DNA of 64,000 nucleotides from Gloeophyllum trabeum ATCC 11539 (taxonomy: Eukaryota > Basidiomycota > Agaricomycetes > Gloeophyllales > Gloeophyllaceae). Positions 23,401 to 34,813 of this stretch are shown piece by piece (the stretch's first letter is position 1; the number at the start of each line of letters is the position of its first letter). Position numbers and translations under genes: made by a program. Under the pieces are notes generated by a model, which was not told the DNA's origin, made no database searches, and worked only from the letters and a program-made list of their open reading frames with translations. Where the stretch lies: contig NW_006920413.1 of NCBI RefSeq assembly GCF_000344685.1, positions 2,629,482-2,693,481 of the forward strand, written 5' to 3'.

Positions 23401-23792
23401 GCGATCAGCTTATACCATTCAGAGCGACATCTATGCCCTGGGCATGGTAATGTACGAGGTGCGTATCGCATCCTCTGCTACTCTAACCTCATTCTTAGTC
23501 CTAGGACATGCAGGTGTTCTCTGGCAGAGTACCATTTGAAGGATTGCGGGATACCGCGGCTATTCTCAAGGTCTACAAGCGCGAACGGCCGTCCAGACCT
23601 GATGATGAAACAGCAGTCGCGTTAACCGACTATCTCTGGGCGGTTGTGGAAAGGTGCTGGCACCAAGATAGGGAGAGGCGTCCACTTGTTGCTTCGGTCC
23701 TAAGTGCACTCCAGAAAGCACACGAACAACAGAAGATCTGGAGCGGATACGATGCGATGCGAGGCCGCAGAGAAGTGGCTCGGACCTTCTAG
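20421..23792 (+). CDS. Predicted tandem-kinase-domain protein (TKL-like)
   Basis: Exon 1 starts at ATG 20421 and joins, through introns I can keep in frame, to a helical N-terminal region (WYQDLLGYIEEWANLDALHL, RRRLEECLQESDSLKEV). Kinase domain 1 (about 21280-22320) has SGSADIYRG, VAIKV, HLRHPNIVQLVGVS, HGDLRG-ENILV, DFS in place of DFG, and WTAPELL. A Ser-rich linker follows. Kinase domain 2 (about 22610-23740) has EGGFAFLYRG, VAIKVL, HGDLKG-VNVLI, an intact ADFGLTRT and GTWKWMAPEI. The second domain has no in-frame ATG before its glycine loop and is preceded by an in-frame TAG at 22516-22518. A phase-0 intron from about 22457 to 22518 joins LDDLQT to ALSLVDLQ, making one protein. The alternative is two adjacent genes with an unseen start. 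Substrates unknown. Confidence 0.68.
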
Positions 23793-23959
23793 TGATGCAA
23801 GTGGTTATAATGTACGTTATTACTCATGGCCGAGCGCACGTGAAGATATCCAAGCTATTGTCACGATCTTGATGAATACACGTACAACAAATATATGCCA
23901 CAGTACCGTCCATACAATTCACGTACAGCAAACCTATACCACAGCATTGTTGCAATCCA

Positions 23960-25302
23960 TTAAGGGACATCAACCGGGTTCCAGCTAATGGAACCCGCCT
24001 TCCCTCGATCCAGCGCGTTCAACTTCTCCATATCATCCTCACTCAGCTCAAAGTCGAAGATCTGCGCGTTTGACCGGATGCGCTCGGGCTTGGACGACCT
24101 TGGCAATGGGGTGAAACTATTTCACATACACTCGTCAATTAAGTAAATTGGAGGCGCAGCGAGAACTTACCCTCGTTGGAGAGACCAGCGTAAGAGGATC
24201 TGCGCCCGGTCGCGGTTGTACTGGATTGAGATTGATCAGCAGGGCTTTGAGTAGATCAGTGGTCTACCACGTTTTTCGTACCTGCTTGGCCAATTCATTG
24301 ATAACCGGATGGTCCATATCGCCACGCAAAATTGGACAATACGCTTCAATTGCGATGGAATGTTCCTGGCAGTAAGACACGATGTCTTTCTGCTGGCAGA
24401 AAGGGTGCAACTGCCACACAAGAAAATAAGCAGCGATGAGGAGACGCTGTCGTTGAGCGTACGAGAGGAGTAAAAAATACCTCAATCTGATTGACGACGG
24501 GCATGTCGAACCCTGCTTCCTTGATCTCTTCCAAATGCTTGACCCCGCTTGAAATTCCAATAATGAACCAGTGGTCTTCCCGACGCGAGTCAACCGCAGT
24601 ACTCACTAGTTAGAGACGCCGACGCTTTTGATCTTGCCCAGGTTTCTTGCATCAAGAAGCGCTCTGTAGGTGTCAAGTCGCCGCTTCTTTCCGGAGGAAG
24701 CATCATGGATGAGGAAAAGATCGACGTAATCTGTGAAAGACATGGTCGATTAAAACAGCACGCGATGAGGTCGCACAATGTTCTTACCTAGGCCCATTCT
24801 GTTTAAGGAGGCATCAACCGCACTTAGGGTGCTCTCATACCCATGGGACGCGCTGTATATTTTAGTACCTATGAAGTTTAGTGGGTATTGGTTGAACCGT
24901 CTTTTCCCGAGTACGCGAGGCATCCTTACTCAGGAAGACCTCTTCTCTCTTCAAACCACTCTCACGGAAAGCCTGACCGACTTCTGCTTCATTCGCGTAC
25001 ACTTGAGCCGTGTCAATTAACCTGCGAGAACAAGTTAGTCATTGAAGCTATGTCAGTCTTCAGCGTTGAACCCACCTGTAGCCGACTTTAAAAGCTTCGA
25101 GAACGCATGGCTTTGTAGCGCTTCGGGGATCGACAAATGCGCCTCCGTATCCGTAGCCCACGCCGAATCCCAAATGAGGTATAAAATAACCTTGGCAACA
25201 CAAACAAGCGCTCTGTCCCCTGCCGCCCAATGCTATTGACAACTTGGACTCACCTGAAGTCAGGCGTATTGCGGATTGAATCGTAAGAGCACCTGGAACC
25301 AT
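23960..25302 (-). CDS. Aldo/keto reductase
   Basis: A cytosolic NADPH-dependent carbonyl reductase of the AKR superfamily, with a TIM-barrel fold. Exon 1 encodes [17 protein letters not shown]; a 5' intron with GTGAGT donor follows; then [14 protein letters not shown]. Further exons give [17 protein letters not shown] (catalytic Asp and Tyr), EEVFLSKD (catalytic Lys), YVDLFLIHD (catalytic His), [27 protein letters not shown] and [11 protein letters not shown]. The cofactor segment [20 protein letters not shown] and a C-terminus ending NPVDVP (stop 23962-23960) follow. All four tetrad residues are visible. About 300 residues in six or seven exons. The physiological substrate is not evident; it resembles the 2,5-diketogluconate or glycerol-type reductases. 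Confidence 0.88.
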
Positions 25303-25864
25303 GGCTTCGCTGTCACCCGTGTATATGATATATGATCAAGCCCTCATATTGTATACCCTAGGAGGGGGGATAAAAGCCGTTCCGGGGCTGATGTGGGTTG
25401 CCATTAGCATGAGAACGGATGAAACCTACACCGCTACGCCCTCGTCTGTTTGCCACGAGTGAGCGACCCTACGAAAGACCACACAAGACAGATGATGTCC
25501 CAAGGAGTTAACAGCGGTGTACCTTGCGATGGACAGATGGCCGGCCGAGTAAACCAGGTTCTACGATGTGTTCGTTCCAAAGCTATCGTCCATCGTTTGA
25601 ATAGCATCCTCTGAGATTGCGTCCAGGCTGCGACTATGCAACACCCACTCAAAATTCCGAGGTGGCAATTCGGGAAAGTATAGAAAGCCGTGATCACGGA
25701 GGTATATCTATTCCCGTATCCAATGCACAGCTACATACGGACTCGTAATGGTGCATAAGTCTGACTACGAACGGCTCAGACTTATGTCGAGCTAGGCTTG
25801 ATACTGCGCCTCCTAAATAAGACTTAGTAGACGAGCAACTGTCTTAAATGGAATGTCGAGCCAA
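25303..25864. other. Intergenic region
   Basis: Upstream of the reductase. I see no gene. The frames present are short and motifless. Confidence 0.4.
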
Positions 25865-26151
25865 TTACAAGCTAACGAGGCATAAGATATCTACGCGCTG
25901 AGCACGCTCCGTGGCTTCCCCGTTCTGCTCAGCGCCTACGCGCCGTCTTTTCTCTACGCGTTTCTGCTTGGCTTTTGTCATGCCCGCCGACCGCATCCCT
26001 ATCTCTTGTTCCCCAGTGGGGTAGTGTAGCCCGAATTTTGTCGCATCCCGAAGACACGTGGCCATGGCTTCGCCACCGCGCTCTGAGCCTCACCTTTCTT
26101 CACGGCATTAATATTCGCCGCCGCCAACCCACCGGGAATTGTACCAAGCAT
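25865..26151 (-). CDS. Possible small basic protein, unrecognised
   Basis: From ATG 26151 the frame reads MLGTIPGGLAAANINAVKK. A GTGAGG donor then allows an intron of about 87 nt ending GATAG, after which the frame continues GMRSAGMTKAKQKRVEKRRR and stops at 25865. Unspliced, the first frame would end after 50 codons. The predicted protein is about 60 residues and strongly basic in its second half. I recognise no family. The call rests only on the start, the splice signals and the amphipathic composition, so it is weak. Confidence 0.28.
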
Positions 26152-26812
26152 TGCACTGTGTACGATCGCCGGCTTTTCCTTGTCTCATCCCCTTTCTCGG
26201 GTCTGAGTACTCTAACTTGAGTAATATACTGGTAGCTAGCTAATCATGATGACCTGGGTATGTACTAGCCACACTTGGAGAGAAATAACGCCGAAGAAAC
26301 CTGACCAAAGGTTAGATCACTAAATGCTCACCTGCGGATTGGCCGACTATTTCTGCGTAAGAATGGGGGGTACCGTTGGAAACTTGTCAGAAGAGGTTCG
26401 AAGGGCTGGCTAATGGGCGGCGGAAGCGGGACGCTAAAGATTCAGAGTTTCGCACGTCAGATGGACGTCGAATGGACGGGGCAGCAGTACTTTTATGCTT
26501 ACAGTATGTAGCTTCCATGCAAGCTCGCGTCTCAGGGCATCAAGTCATCATCCTCAAGGTGAATGGTCTCTCGACGGATGAGGACCTGATACTCCTTGAC
26601 GCTTGACTGCCTGGCTCCTGCTGGTACCCTGCACCAGTTCCGGGGATGATGCATAGACAGTTGCATACCGATGTCCCTTTACAATCCGACTGCTGGACAT
26701 CCAAGTATTCTGGTGGGTGCGTGACGTCGCGTCATGTTCGCTTCCTCACTGACACCGACGTCGTCCCAGGTCAACCGCTTCTGATCATGAATCGCGGGCA
26801 ACTGCTCTTCGT
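26152..26812. other. Intergenic region
   Basis: No gene seen between the possible small protein and the NADase promoter. Confidence 0.4.
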
Positions 26813-26820
26813 TATAAATA
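26813..26820 (+). promoter_or_regulatory. TATA box of the NADase gene
   Basis: TATAAATA lies 89-96 bp upstream of the start codon at 26909, a normal distance for a fungal TATA promoter with a short 5' leader. Confidence 0.55.
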
Positions 26821-26908
26821 CTGCAGCTCGGTCTGTTCGAGAGCAACGGCCAGTTGCGCCGTCTTTGCTCTCTCCTCACCTCAAAGTGGTCTTCCCTGAC
26901 ACAACATC

Positions 26909-27634
26909 ATGCGTCTTTCATTCACGCTCTTGTCGTTCTTTACCGCTGCAAGCGTTGCGTTGGCATCACCGCTCGCGCTCAGGGTTAGCACCCGAGTCTC
27001 CTGCTTCTAGACGAAACCTGTGCTCACCTCCTCCATACAGAGGGCATACATCCCAGGGATCCACATCTGCCCCCGCGGTCCCAACTACTGTGCGGGCACA
27101 AACCAAACCGCAGACAACCGCTACCTCTGCGGAGATTCCCGCCTCGGCCCAGATGCCCTCCCGCACAACCCGCCGCTGAACACACTCTTCGAGAACTACG
27201 TGCCTCTGGGAGGGCTGTGCCCCGCCGACTGGATCGACCAGTACATCAATAAAACCGTGCCGACGTATCTCGTCTTCCCGCCCGTCGATGGGTTCCAGGA
27301 GACCACCAACCGGCTGCCCCTTGAGGGCAACACGACGCTGCCCGTGGGGCTGCTGGTGGATAGGTTCGGCGCGGAGACGGGCCGGTACCTCGCGCCGTTC
27401 GGGACGCCCTTCGCGCAGAGGGCGCTGTACCCCGCCGCGATGAACACGGCGGACCCGGCGTACCCGTATGGCTACCACCTGTACAATGTGACGAAGGAGT
27501 TCGTGGTGCTTACGGGCCCAATCGCGCCGTGGTTCGGCCAGCCGGGACAGGGGACCCAGTACGAGACGAATGCGAGCGTGGCGGCGCTGGTCAGTGGAGG
27601 GTATCTGGCGCGGGTACCTTACGGCGAGGAATGA
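26909..27634 (+). CDS. Secreted TNT-domain NAD glycohydrolase
   Basis: This protein would cleave NAD+ to nicotinamide and ADP-ribose outside the cell or at the cell surface. Exon 1 (26909-26983) encodes a signal peptide with a Leu/Phe-rich core and an Ala-x-Ala-like cleavage site before residue 20. A 57-nt intron (26984-27040) leads in phase 0 to exon 2. The mature part has four Cys (HICPRGPNYC, LCGD, GGLCPADW). The TNT core follows: GLLVDRFGAETGRYLAPFG with Arg133, RALYPAAMN, and the closing motif WFGQPGQGTQY with Gln192, Gln195 and Gln198. These are the conserved positions of fungal NADases such as those of Aspergillus and Neurospora. Total 222 residues. Several N-glycosylation sequons (NQT, NKT, NTT, NVT, NAS) fit secretion. 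An ascomycete-type C-terminal calcium-binding extension is absent. Confidence 0.87.
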
Positions 27635-29139
27635 GGCACAGCGGTTCCTAGTGGCGGTGACGCGATTGGGAGTGATATTGGAAGATAGTCCAAGGAGTAG
27701 CGTGTTCGGAGGTCCACTTACCTTACATCACGGTCATAATTCACCTGCGCGTCATTGCCGAGGAAAGCTATGTTCACCTAACGATGAACGTGGTGGCCGA
27801 GCGTCCCGCAACCGATAGCACAGCGGACAAATCCCGTGAGGGATACACTGAGCCTCGTCAACCAGCGAACAAACCGCAGCGCCCGCCGACGACACGACGA
27901 GTGCCCACAGTGAGATCTGCGTCTTGCCCGGGGTCGTTCCCCGCGCTGCGAATAAAGTCAATCGACATCTCCTGTCAATCAGGGATCGGCAAGAACAGTG
28001 CACTGATGGAGCTGGCTGCGGTCAACGGAGACGGGGGGCTATAAATGCCAGCACAGCGATCTGCAAGAGGTGGGTCGGTTATTTCGATCATGCGTGAGTG
28101 GGTCAGCGTGCTAACCTTATCCTGCAAGACGGACATTCGCGGGCTTGGAAGGACGTAGCAGATGAACGATCGAATGAAATTGCTTGCTTCGCTGAGGTGC
28201 CATGGGCTTCTGTCGTCCCGCGACGTTGGAGGAAGCTTGTTGATCTGCCCTAGCGTGAGGTTGGATGAGCCGTCGAAGACTCGGTTTGCAAAGTGGGGCA
28301 CCTATAAACATGAGCCAGGTGAAAGGTGAGTAAAAATAAGACAAGAGCGAGGAGTATGTACAATAACGTCATTGCGGCTGGAGAGAATCGCCAGTCCACA
28401 GATCAGGAAGATAATACTGTTATCTGAGACCACTCAGAGGCTCGGAATTGATTATTGGGTAGGACTGGGGTACTGGACATACGAATGTTCGACCTGCATG
28501 AGTAGGCGGTTACAGGGGATTTGTACTCACCGGTGACCGTTTCAGACATGATCATGAACAGCCCATGCAATCTGTGCCTCACCCTCCGCGAGCGCTCTGG
28601 AATCAGCGTTTAGAGGCGAGCCAAGATGGGCACGAGGAGAGGTAGCGTGACTGTGGTGGCGGTAGTAGCAGGCTGGCAGTAGTATTCTCGGCAGGTCAGG
28701 CCAAGACACTAGGACCTCATTTCCCTAGGGTGCCTCCCCTAATTGCTCTTGCACAGAGGGCGGATAGAGATATCAGGGCAGCACCCTCAGTACATACTCT
28801 CCTTCGAGGCGGGTTTTTATGGCGACAGGCGTGGCAAAGAAATGCGCTAGCTGCCATGGCTCTAGCGGCATCGTATAACAAGTGACAGGGTGCCTGACTA
28901 CGCTGACTGGCGCGAAGAACAGTCCAGCAAGCCTCGAAGTGCACCGGAGGCGGGCCTACCAGCACTAGCAACAGAAATTCACCGCGTTGCGGGGAACCGT
29001 CGAACAGCTCGATGTCATCGTGACGTCTCTATGAGTGCCAGTATACGGATTTACAGAATAAAGATACATCCACCTTGTCCAAACCTTGTCTATCATTAAT
29101 CTATTCCACCATTCCACCCCAACCGAACCAAAACGAGCC
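27635..29139. other. Intergenic region, no supported gene
   Basis: About 1.5 kb between convergent genes. A minus-strand frame at 27975-28301 has a protein-like composition (VFDGSSNLTLGQINKL, RSPWHLSEASNFIR), but I could not connect it to a start codon by consistent splicing and I know no relative. Nothing else stands out. Confidence 0.4.
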
Positions 29140-30318
29140 TTAGAGCCTCTTCAGGGCCCCGTCGAGCACCTCGCATGCCCTGTCTACGATCCCGTCCATC
29201 CCGTTCTCGACTGCGAGCGGCTCGAGCACGACGAGGTCCGCCACATTATCCGTCGGCGCACCTTTCTCGACGTCGCCGCCGGCGAAGACGCCAGCGTGCG
29301 CGCGGACGTACGCAGGGTAGACGATCTGGTCGAAGTAGTTCGGCGGGTCGCGCCAGAGGGCGCCCTCTGGGTCGGATTGCACTCCAAGAGGCGAAGGAAC
29401 GCGGGGAGGGAAAGAGCAGTGAGGGGGGGGGGCAAGGGAGGGAGGGAGCGCGGTTAGCATGGGGAATAGGGTGTATGCGCGCGACTAACCTGCTGTGTGG
29501 TACCCGTGCCGTTCGTGGCGGCGTTTCTTCAGGACGTCATACGGCACGCGCAGGAATATCCGCACGTCCAAGCTATCCACGACTTCCTGTGGCACAACCG
29601 CTCAGCTTGGCCCTACCCACTTCACCACTGCCTCCACGCACCTTGTCCCAGTAGAGCAAGAAGCCGTCCAGCAGCGCCCACACGATCCGCTCTCCCTTCT
29701 CCTCCCGCGCGCGCGCGGCCGCCTCGAACGCAGCCTTCCAGCGCTGCGCGGTCTCACTGCGCACGGGGACGTCGCGCTGCTCGTTGAGGTGGTCGTGCGA
29801 GCGGTGCTCGGGCGGGATCTCGCCCGTCGCCTTGACGGAGCGCAGGAAGGACTCGAGGCGCGGCCAGTCGATCGCGCCCTCGGGGGCGTCCCAGTCTTGC
29901 ACGTTGTACTCGGGGTGGATAGGGATGAGCTCTTGCGGCTGGCAGTAGTTGGTTGGGTGAAAGGGGGATAGAGACAGGCAGGGGGCGTACCGGTGCGAAG
30001 TCCTGGGGGAAGGTTGGAGGGTGGTCTCGTGATCAGGGTATCGTGCGTGAGGTACGCACATCTTGGTGTATTATCAGACTGTTTGGGAGGATCCGGAGTA
30101 GGTGCTTCGCAAGTGTTGTCTTTCCAGAGCACGTCGCTCCTCTAAATGTGACAGAAATTCCAAGCAGTCAGCTTTCATTACCTGGAACGGGTATTGGGCT
30201 ACCAGACGGTACATGCGTTTACTCACCCGATACCGACGATAACCACCCGAGTCTTGACTTCCGTTTGTTGGGGAATCGACGTCCCGGGATATTCTCCAGG
30301 CATACTTCCACTCGACAT
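29140..30318 (-). CDS. NRK1: Nicotinamide riboside kinase
   Basis: The enzyme phosphorylates nicotinamide riboside to NMN in the NAD+ salvage pathway, in the cytosol. Exon 1 starts at ATG 30318 (MSSGSMPGEYPG) and ends TRVVIVGIG. A 5' intron is followed by the Walker A loop GGATCSGKTTLAKHLLR and ILPNSLIIHQD. After the next intron come LIPIHPEYNVQDWDAPEGAI and DWPRLESFL, a charged insert, and IVWALLDGFLLYWDK. Then DVRIFLRVPYDVLKKRR, ERHGYHTA and, in the last exon, EGALWRDPPNYFDQIVYPAY. All parts of the NRK layout are present: P-loop, substrate-binding D-W-D-x-P, lid RRxxRxxY and WxDPPxYF. Stop at 29142-29140. About 285 residues, the usual fungal size. Confidence 0.9.
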
Positions 30319-30504
30319 AATAGTAAATTCCAGAGAGAACGAGGAAATGAAAGCAGACCCAGTGCTCTAAGTAATCATGCACAATCCTGACTCTCGATGA
30401 GAGGATATCTATTTTTAGCGCTGACTCAAGATTCCGTCCGACAAATACCGGCGGTTGCCGTGCGCCTACATACTGCAGCCACCACTACAAGTACAACTGC
30501 AATT

Positions 30505-31486
30505 ATGTTCGAGCCCGTGCGCGGCGGCACTCGAGGCGGGCAGGCCGAGTTCAAGTGGGCGGACGTCTCAGCCGACAAGGACCGCGAGGTACGCTTGCGA
30601 CAGCTGTATGGTATGCAGAGCAGCCTGAGCTGATGGATCGTTCGTCTACGTAGAACTACCTAGGACACAGTATCAACGCCCCCACCGGCCGCTGGCAGAA
30701 GAACAAGGATGTGCATTGGTACAATCGGGATGTGACGAGGACGGAGCAGGATAGGCTGGATGAGATCAAGAGGATCAAGGAGCAGGAGGCGGAGGCGCTA
30801 GCTGCTGCATTGTGCGTTTTGTCGCTGTTACCACGGAACCTGACTCTGGCGGCTCATTTTCGTTATGCAGAGGATTCGGCGGGCCCAAGCCAGTCGCGGG
30901 TGCCACGGCGTCTGGCGCGAATTCCGTCCCTGTCGCTGCGAAGCCGGGGACGAGCGCGTCTCCCCCACCCGGAGACGCGAGCACAACTGTGGAAACCGCG
31001 GAAGAGAAAGCCCGGCGCAAAGAGGAGAAGCGGCGGAAAAAGGAGGAGAAGCGACGAAAGAAGGCGGAGAAGGAACGGCGCAGGGCCGAGAGGCGCGAGC
31101 GCGGCGAGAGGGACTATGATAGCGACGAGGAGGGAGACAGGGAGAGGAGGAGGAGGTACCGCGATTCGAAGTCGCGCTCGCCGGGGTACCGGGGGCGGGA
31201 GCGGTCCCGCTCGCCTAGGGAGTACAGACACCGGTCGCGCTCGCGCTCGCCAAGGGAGTACAGACATCGGTCGAGGGATCGGTTGGTTAGTAGGGAGAGG
31301 ACGACGCGGAGGAGGAGCTGGTCAAGGTCGAGATCGAGGTCGCGCACGCCGCCACCCCGGCGACATAGGGATGTTGGGGGGTATGGCCGGGGAGAGGCGG
31401 AAAGGGAGCAGGAGCGGGATCGACGGAGGTGGGACGAGAGTGCGAGGAGAGATGCGCCCGGCGGCGGGAGGTGGGGGAGGAACTGA
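30505..31486 (+). CDS. MMTAG2 family nuclear protein (multiple-myeloma tumour-associated protein 2 domain)
   Basis: Exon 1 (from ATG 30505) encodes EPVRGGTRGGQAEFKWADV and DKDRE. After a short intron ending ACGTAG, exon 2 gives NYLGHSINAPTGRWQKNKDV followed by HWYNRD. Together these make the conserved N-terminal domain of the family. A third exon, entered at about 30871 after TTATGCAG, encodes a lysine/glutamate/arginine-rich coiled region and then an RS-rich tail with repeats such as RSRSPREYRHRS, ending at TGA 31484-31486. Arg-Ser tails are typical of splicing-associated nuclear proteins, so a role in RNA processing is plausible, but the family's function is not established. The start-proximal domain and the length (about 290 residues) are normal. 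Confidence 0.85.
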
Positions 31487-32203
31487 GGTGCGGAGCGGTA
31501 TGTTTCTATGCTACGATGACACGCGTGCTCCTGATCCTGATATTATGTCTGTCAGCTCCGCTCAATATATGGCATATTCCACGGATTATTCAGCGGGTGC
31601 CTGCGTTATGTATACTATATCGTGCAAACACTTCCAATGATTGAAGACTAATGCCATAGGCGATGCGTTGGCGCGTCCCAGGGAATGGCGGACGTCCGCT
31701 CTGTATGGTCAGTATACGGCTCCCCGCATTCGTCTAAGTATAACGTGGAGTCCTGGTCTCTGCTTAACTTCGACGTTCCTTGAGACACGGCACGACACCC
31801 GTCCACATTCATTGGGGTCATTATTTTCTGGCCTCTGAGCAAGGCCGACTACAAATCCACGTCCTCATTTGTATTTGTATCCGCTGGTCAACTGAATATG
31901 TGTTGGGGATGATGTGATCCGGAATGAGCGAGAGCCGGTGCAGTGTCGTTCACGAGGAACGCTTTCGGTCCCCCGCGCCGTCTAAATTGGTAACATCCGG
32001 ACGAATTTCTAGCACCAATGACTGTCTACTAGGGTTTGTCTGCTCGAACTGGTAAATAATCCTCATACAGCGAGTTGCAGGCCCAACAATCCGTCGCAGA
32101 CGACTCGCAGCCTGTTGATTCCAGCCGGTAGAAATACAAATGAGGCGCGCGCAACCCGGTGCCTGCGGGGTAATCACATGCCAAAATAATAAACCCTAAC
32201 CTG
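31487..32203. other. Intergenic region
   Basis: No gene seen. Includes a short CCCTAACC stretch near 32191, probably chance. Confidence 0.4.
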
Positions 32204-32223
32204 TGATTGGTCGGGGGTATAAG
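32204..32223 (+). promoter_or_regulatory. Inverted CCAAT box and TATA box of the fumarate reductase gene
   Basis: GATTGG (reverse CCAAT) at about 32205-32210 and TATAAG at 32218-32223 lie 70-90 bp upstream of the start codon at 32293. The arrangement is that of a core promoter. Confidence 0.45.
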
Positions 32224-32292
32224 ACGGCAACCTGGGCCGACGGGCCTCCTGCTCTGTCTCTCCCTTCCACCTCACCACCGTCTCACATCGCA

Positions 32293-34334
32293 ATGGCCCA
32301 AGTTATCGTCGTCGGTGGTGGTCTTGCTGGCCTCTCTGCTGCACACACGCTCCTCGAGCGTGGGGCGAACGTCCTGCTGCTCGACAAGCAGCCGTGAGTG
32401 TTAGATTACTCAGGTTTGTCAGCGGCCGATTGAGCTATGGAATAGATTTATGGGAGGAAACTCGACAAAGGCGACGTCTGGTATCAATGGAGCTGGTACC
32501 GCGACGCAGCAGGAGCTCGGGATCCCGGACAATGCGAAGATATTCTTCGAGGACACAAAGAAATCGGTGCGTAGTCCCTGCGGCCGTAGCTGGTGGAATC
32601 GTATAATCTAATATGCCCGACAGGCTCGTGAGCTGGCACGAGACGACCTCATCGCTGTCCTCACCGGGCGCTCGGGCGACGCCGTCAACTGGCTGCAGAA
32701 CAAGTTCGGGCTGGACCTGTCCAAGGTCGCGCGCCTCGGCGGGCACAGCCAGCCGCGCACCCACCGCGGGAGCGCGCAGTTCCCGGGGATGGTGATCACG
32801 TACGCGCAGATGGAGCGCCTCGAAGACCTCGCGCAGAGCACCCCCGAGCGCGTGCAGATCAAGAAGAAGGCGCGTGTGAGCAAGCTGCTGAAAGACGAGT
32901 CCGGGTCGGTCGTCGGCGTCGAGTACGTGCATAACGGCCAGACGCAAACCGCGTACGGGCCGGTCATCCTCGCGACGGGTGGGTATGCGGCGGACTTTAC
33001 GAGCGACTCGCTCTTGAAGAAACACCGGCCCGAGTTTTGGGAGCTCCCGACGACGAACGGCGAGCACTGTACTGGTGACGGGCACAAGCTCGCTATGGCT
33101 ATTGGTGCGAGCGCGATCGACCTTGAGAAGGTGCAGGTGCACCCGACGGGTCTGGTCGACCCGAATGAGCCCGATGCGAAGGTCAAATTTTTGGCGGCGG
33201 AGGCGCTGCGTGGGGTTGGCGGGCTGTTGCTTGATAACGAGGGCAAGCGGTTTGTGGATGAGCTGCAGCACCGTGACTACGTTACTGGGAAGATGTGGGA
33301 GAACGGCAAGGTGGGGCAACATGGTCGAGTTTGCGAGTGCACACGGCTGACTGTCCCCTAGTACCCGATCAGGCTCGTGTTGAACGGCCAGGCGTCCTCA
33401 GAGATCGAGTGGCATTGCAAGCACTACGTCGGCCGCGGGCTGATGAAGCGGTTCGAGAGCGGTGAGGCGCTCGCGAAGGAGATCGGCATCCCGCCCGCGC
33501 AGCTGAAGAAGACGTTCGACGAGTACAACGTCATCGCGAAGACGAAGAAGGACCCCTTCGGGAAGAAGTTCTTCTCGACGGGCGAGTGGAAGATGGATGA
33601 CGTCTTCAACGTCGCGATCATGACGCCCGTGCTGCACTACACCATGGGCGGGCTCGAGATCGACGCCGAGTCGCGCGTGGTGGGCAAGGACGGCAAGCCC
33701 ATCAACGGCCTGTTCGCCGCAGGCGAGGTCGCGGGCGGTGTCCACGGCGCGAACCGTCTTGGCGGGTCGTCGCTGCTGGGATGTGTCGTGTTCGGCCGGG
33801 TATCTGGTGACTCGGCCGCGGCGTACCTCCTGCAGCGCACGGGCGCGATTGCGGCGAAAGCAGCCGGTCGTTTGGGCGTCGTTGCTGGGCATCTCGAGAG
33901 CGGCAGTGGTGCCCCTGCGCAGTCGCAGGCGCGGGAGGAGCAGCAAACGGCGAAGGGTGAGCAGACGGCGGGCAAGTCCTCCGGCGGCAAGGGTGGCGAG
34001 TTCACAGCGGAAGAGGTCGCGAAGCACAACAAGAAGGATGATATCTGGGTCATCGTGAACGGCCAGGTGTTGGACGTTACTAGCGTATGTGGAGACTAGT
34101 TCATCGGTCGGTTCTGAGTATTGATTTGTGCGCAGTTCTTGCCAGAGCACCCCGGAGGGGAGAAGGCTATCCTTCTCTACGCCGGCCGCGATGCTACGGA
34201 GGAGTTCAATATGCTTCACGACCCGAAGGTACGTGTATTGCGTTATGGATCCTGGTCGGCGTTGTATCTCATTGTCGTTCCAGGTCATCCCCCGATACGC
34301 CCCCGACTCTGTCATCGGCAACCTCAAGAAGTAA
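32293..34334 (+). CDS. osm1: Soluble fumarate reductase with C-terminal cytochrome b5 domain
   Basis: The enzyme reduces fumarate to succinate with FAD, helping to re-oxidise cofactors when respiration is limited. Exon 1 gives the FAD-binding start MAQVIVVGGGLAGLSAAHTL. After a short intron comes FMGGNSTKATSGINGAGT, as in flavocytochrome-c-type fumarate reductases. Later landmarks are LGGHSQPRTHR, PVILATGGYAADF, KVQVHPTG, FVDELQ, HYTMGGLEID, GLFAAGEVAGGVHGANRLGG and NSLL-like SSLLGCVVFG. After a Gly/Ser/Gln-rich linker, the C-terminal domain is cytochrome b5: EFTAEEVAKHNKKDDIWVIV, LDVTS, intron, FLPEHPGGEKAILLYAGRDA and FNMLH, with both haem His (HPGG and MLH). Stop at 34332-34334. About 600 residues in five or six exons. 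No signal peptide is visible. Confidence 0.9.
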
Positions 34335-34813
34335 GCGTCTGGTGGTCGCGGATTCTTCCTCTCCCTCCTTCAAAATCACCGCTACCTCCTTGTTGCTCAT
34401 CTTGATATCCCGTACCTTCACACGCACTATCTATTTAGCATGGTTGTTTGAGTTTGGAGCTGTATACTGTACATTTGTTTCCAATATACATCCCCGACCC
34501 GTTCACGGAAGTTGCTACTGTCTACCAGTTTACCGTGGGATCATTGCACCATGGGCACTCCAGCCTCAAGCGTGGTGTTCGTTTCGCCAGCGGAATATCT
34601 AGTGAGGGTACAATTTCAAGAGCTTGTAGGACGCGAGAATTTGTACTAGGGACGACACAGATAAGATACCTAAAAATTATAATCATTAGTACCTCGGCTA
34701 TGTCGTCATCAGTACGCTAATTACAGTGCGCAAGGCTTGCCTCCTTCCTCGACTTCTCTTGGTGCAGTCCTCGAGCGCAGTCTGACCTGCAAGCTTTCAG
34801 CACAACCACCATC
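34335..34813. other. Intergenic region
   Basis: No gene seen; 3' end of the reductase gene and promoter of the dipeptidase gene. Confidence 0.4.

Noticed and set aside
28117..28527. A possible small gene on the minus strand (MIMSETVTG joined to VPHFANRVFDGSSN)
   Set aside because: The GTGAGT donor is in phase 1 but the downstream frame needs phase 0, and I know no relative.
29086..29457. Plus-strand frames opposite the nicotinamide riboside kinase gene
   Set aside because: They are antisense shadows of its GC-rich last exon.
32435..33322. Long minus-strand frames opposite the fumarate reductase gene
   Set aside because: They mirror the GC-rich coding strand, have Arg/Leu-rich random composition and no motif.
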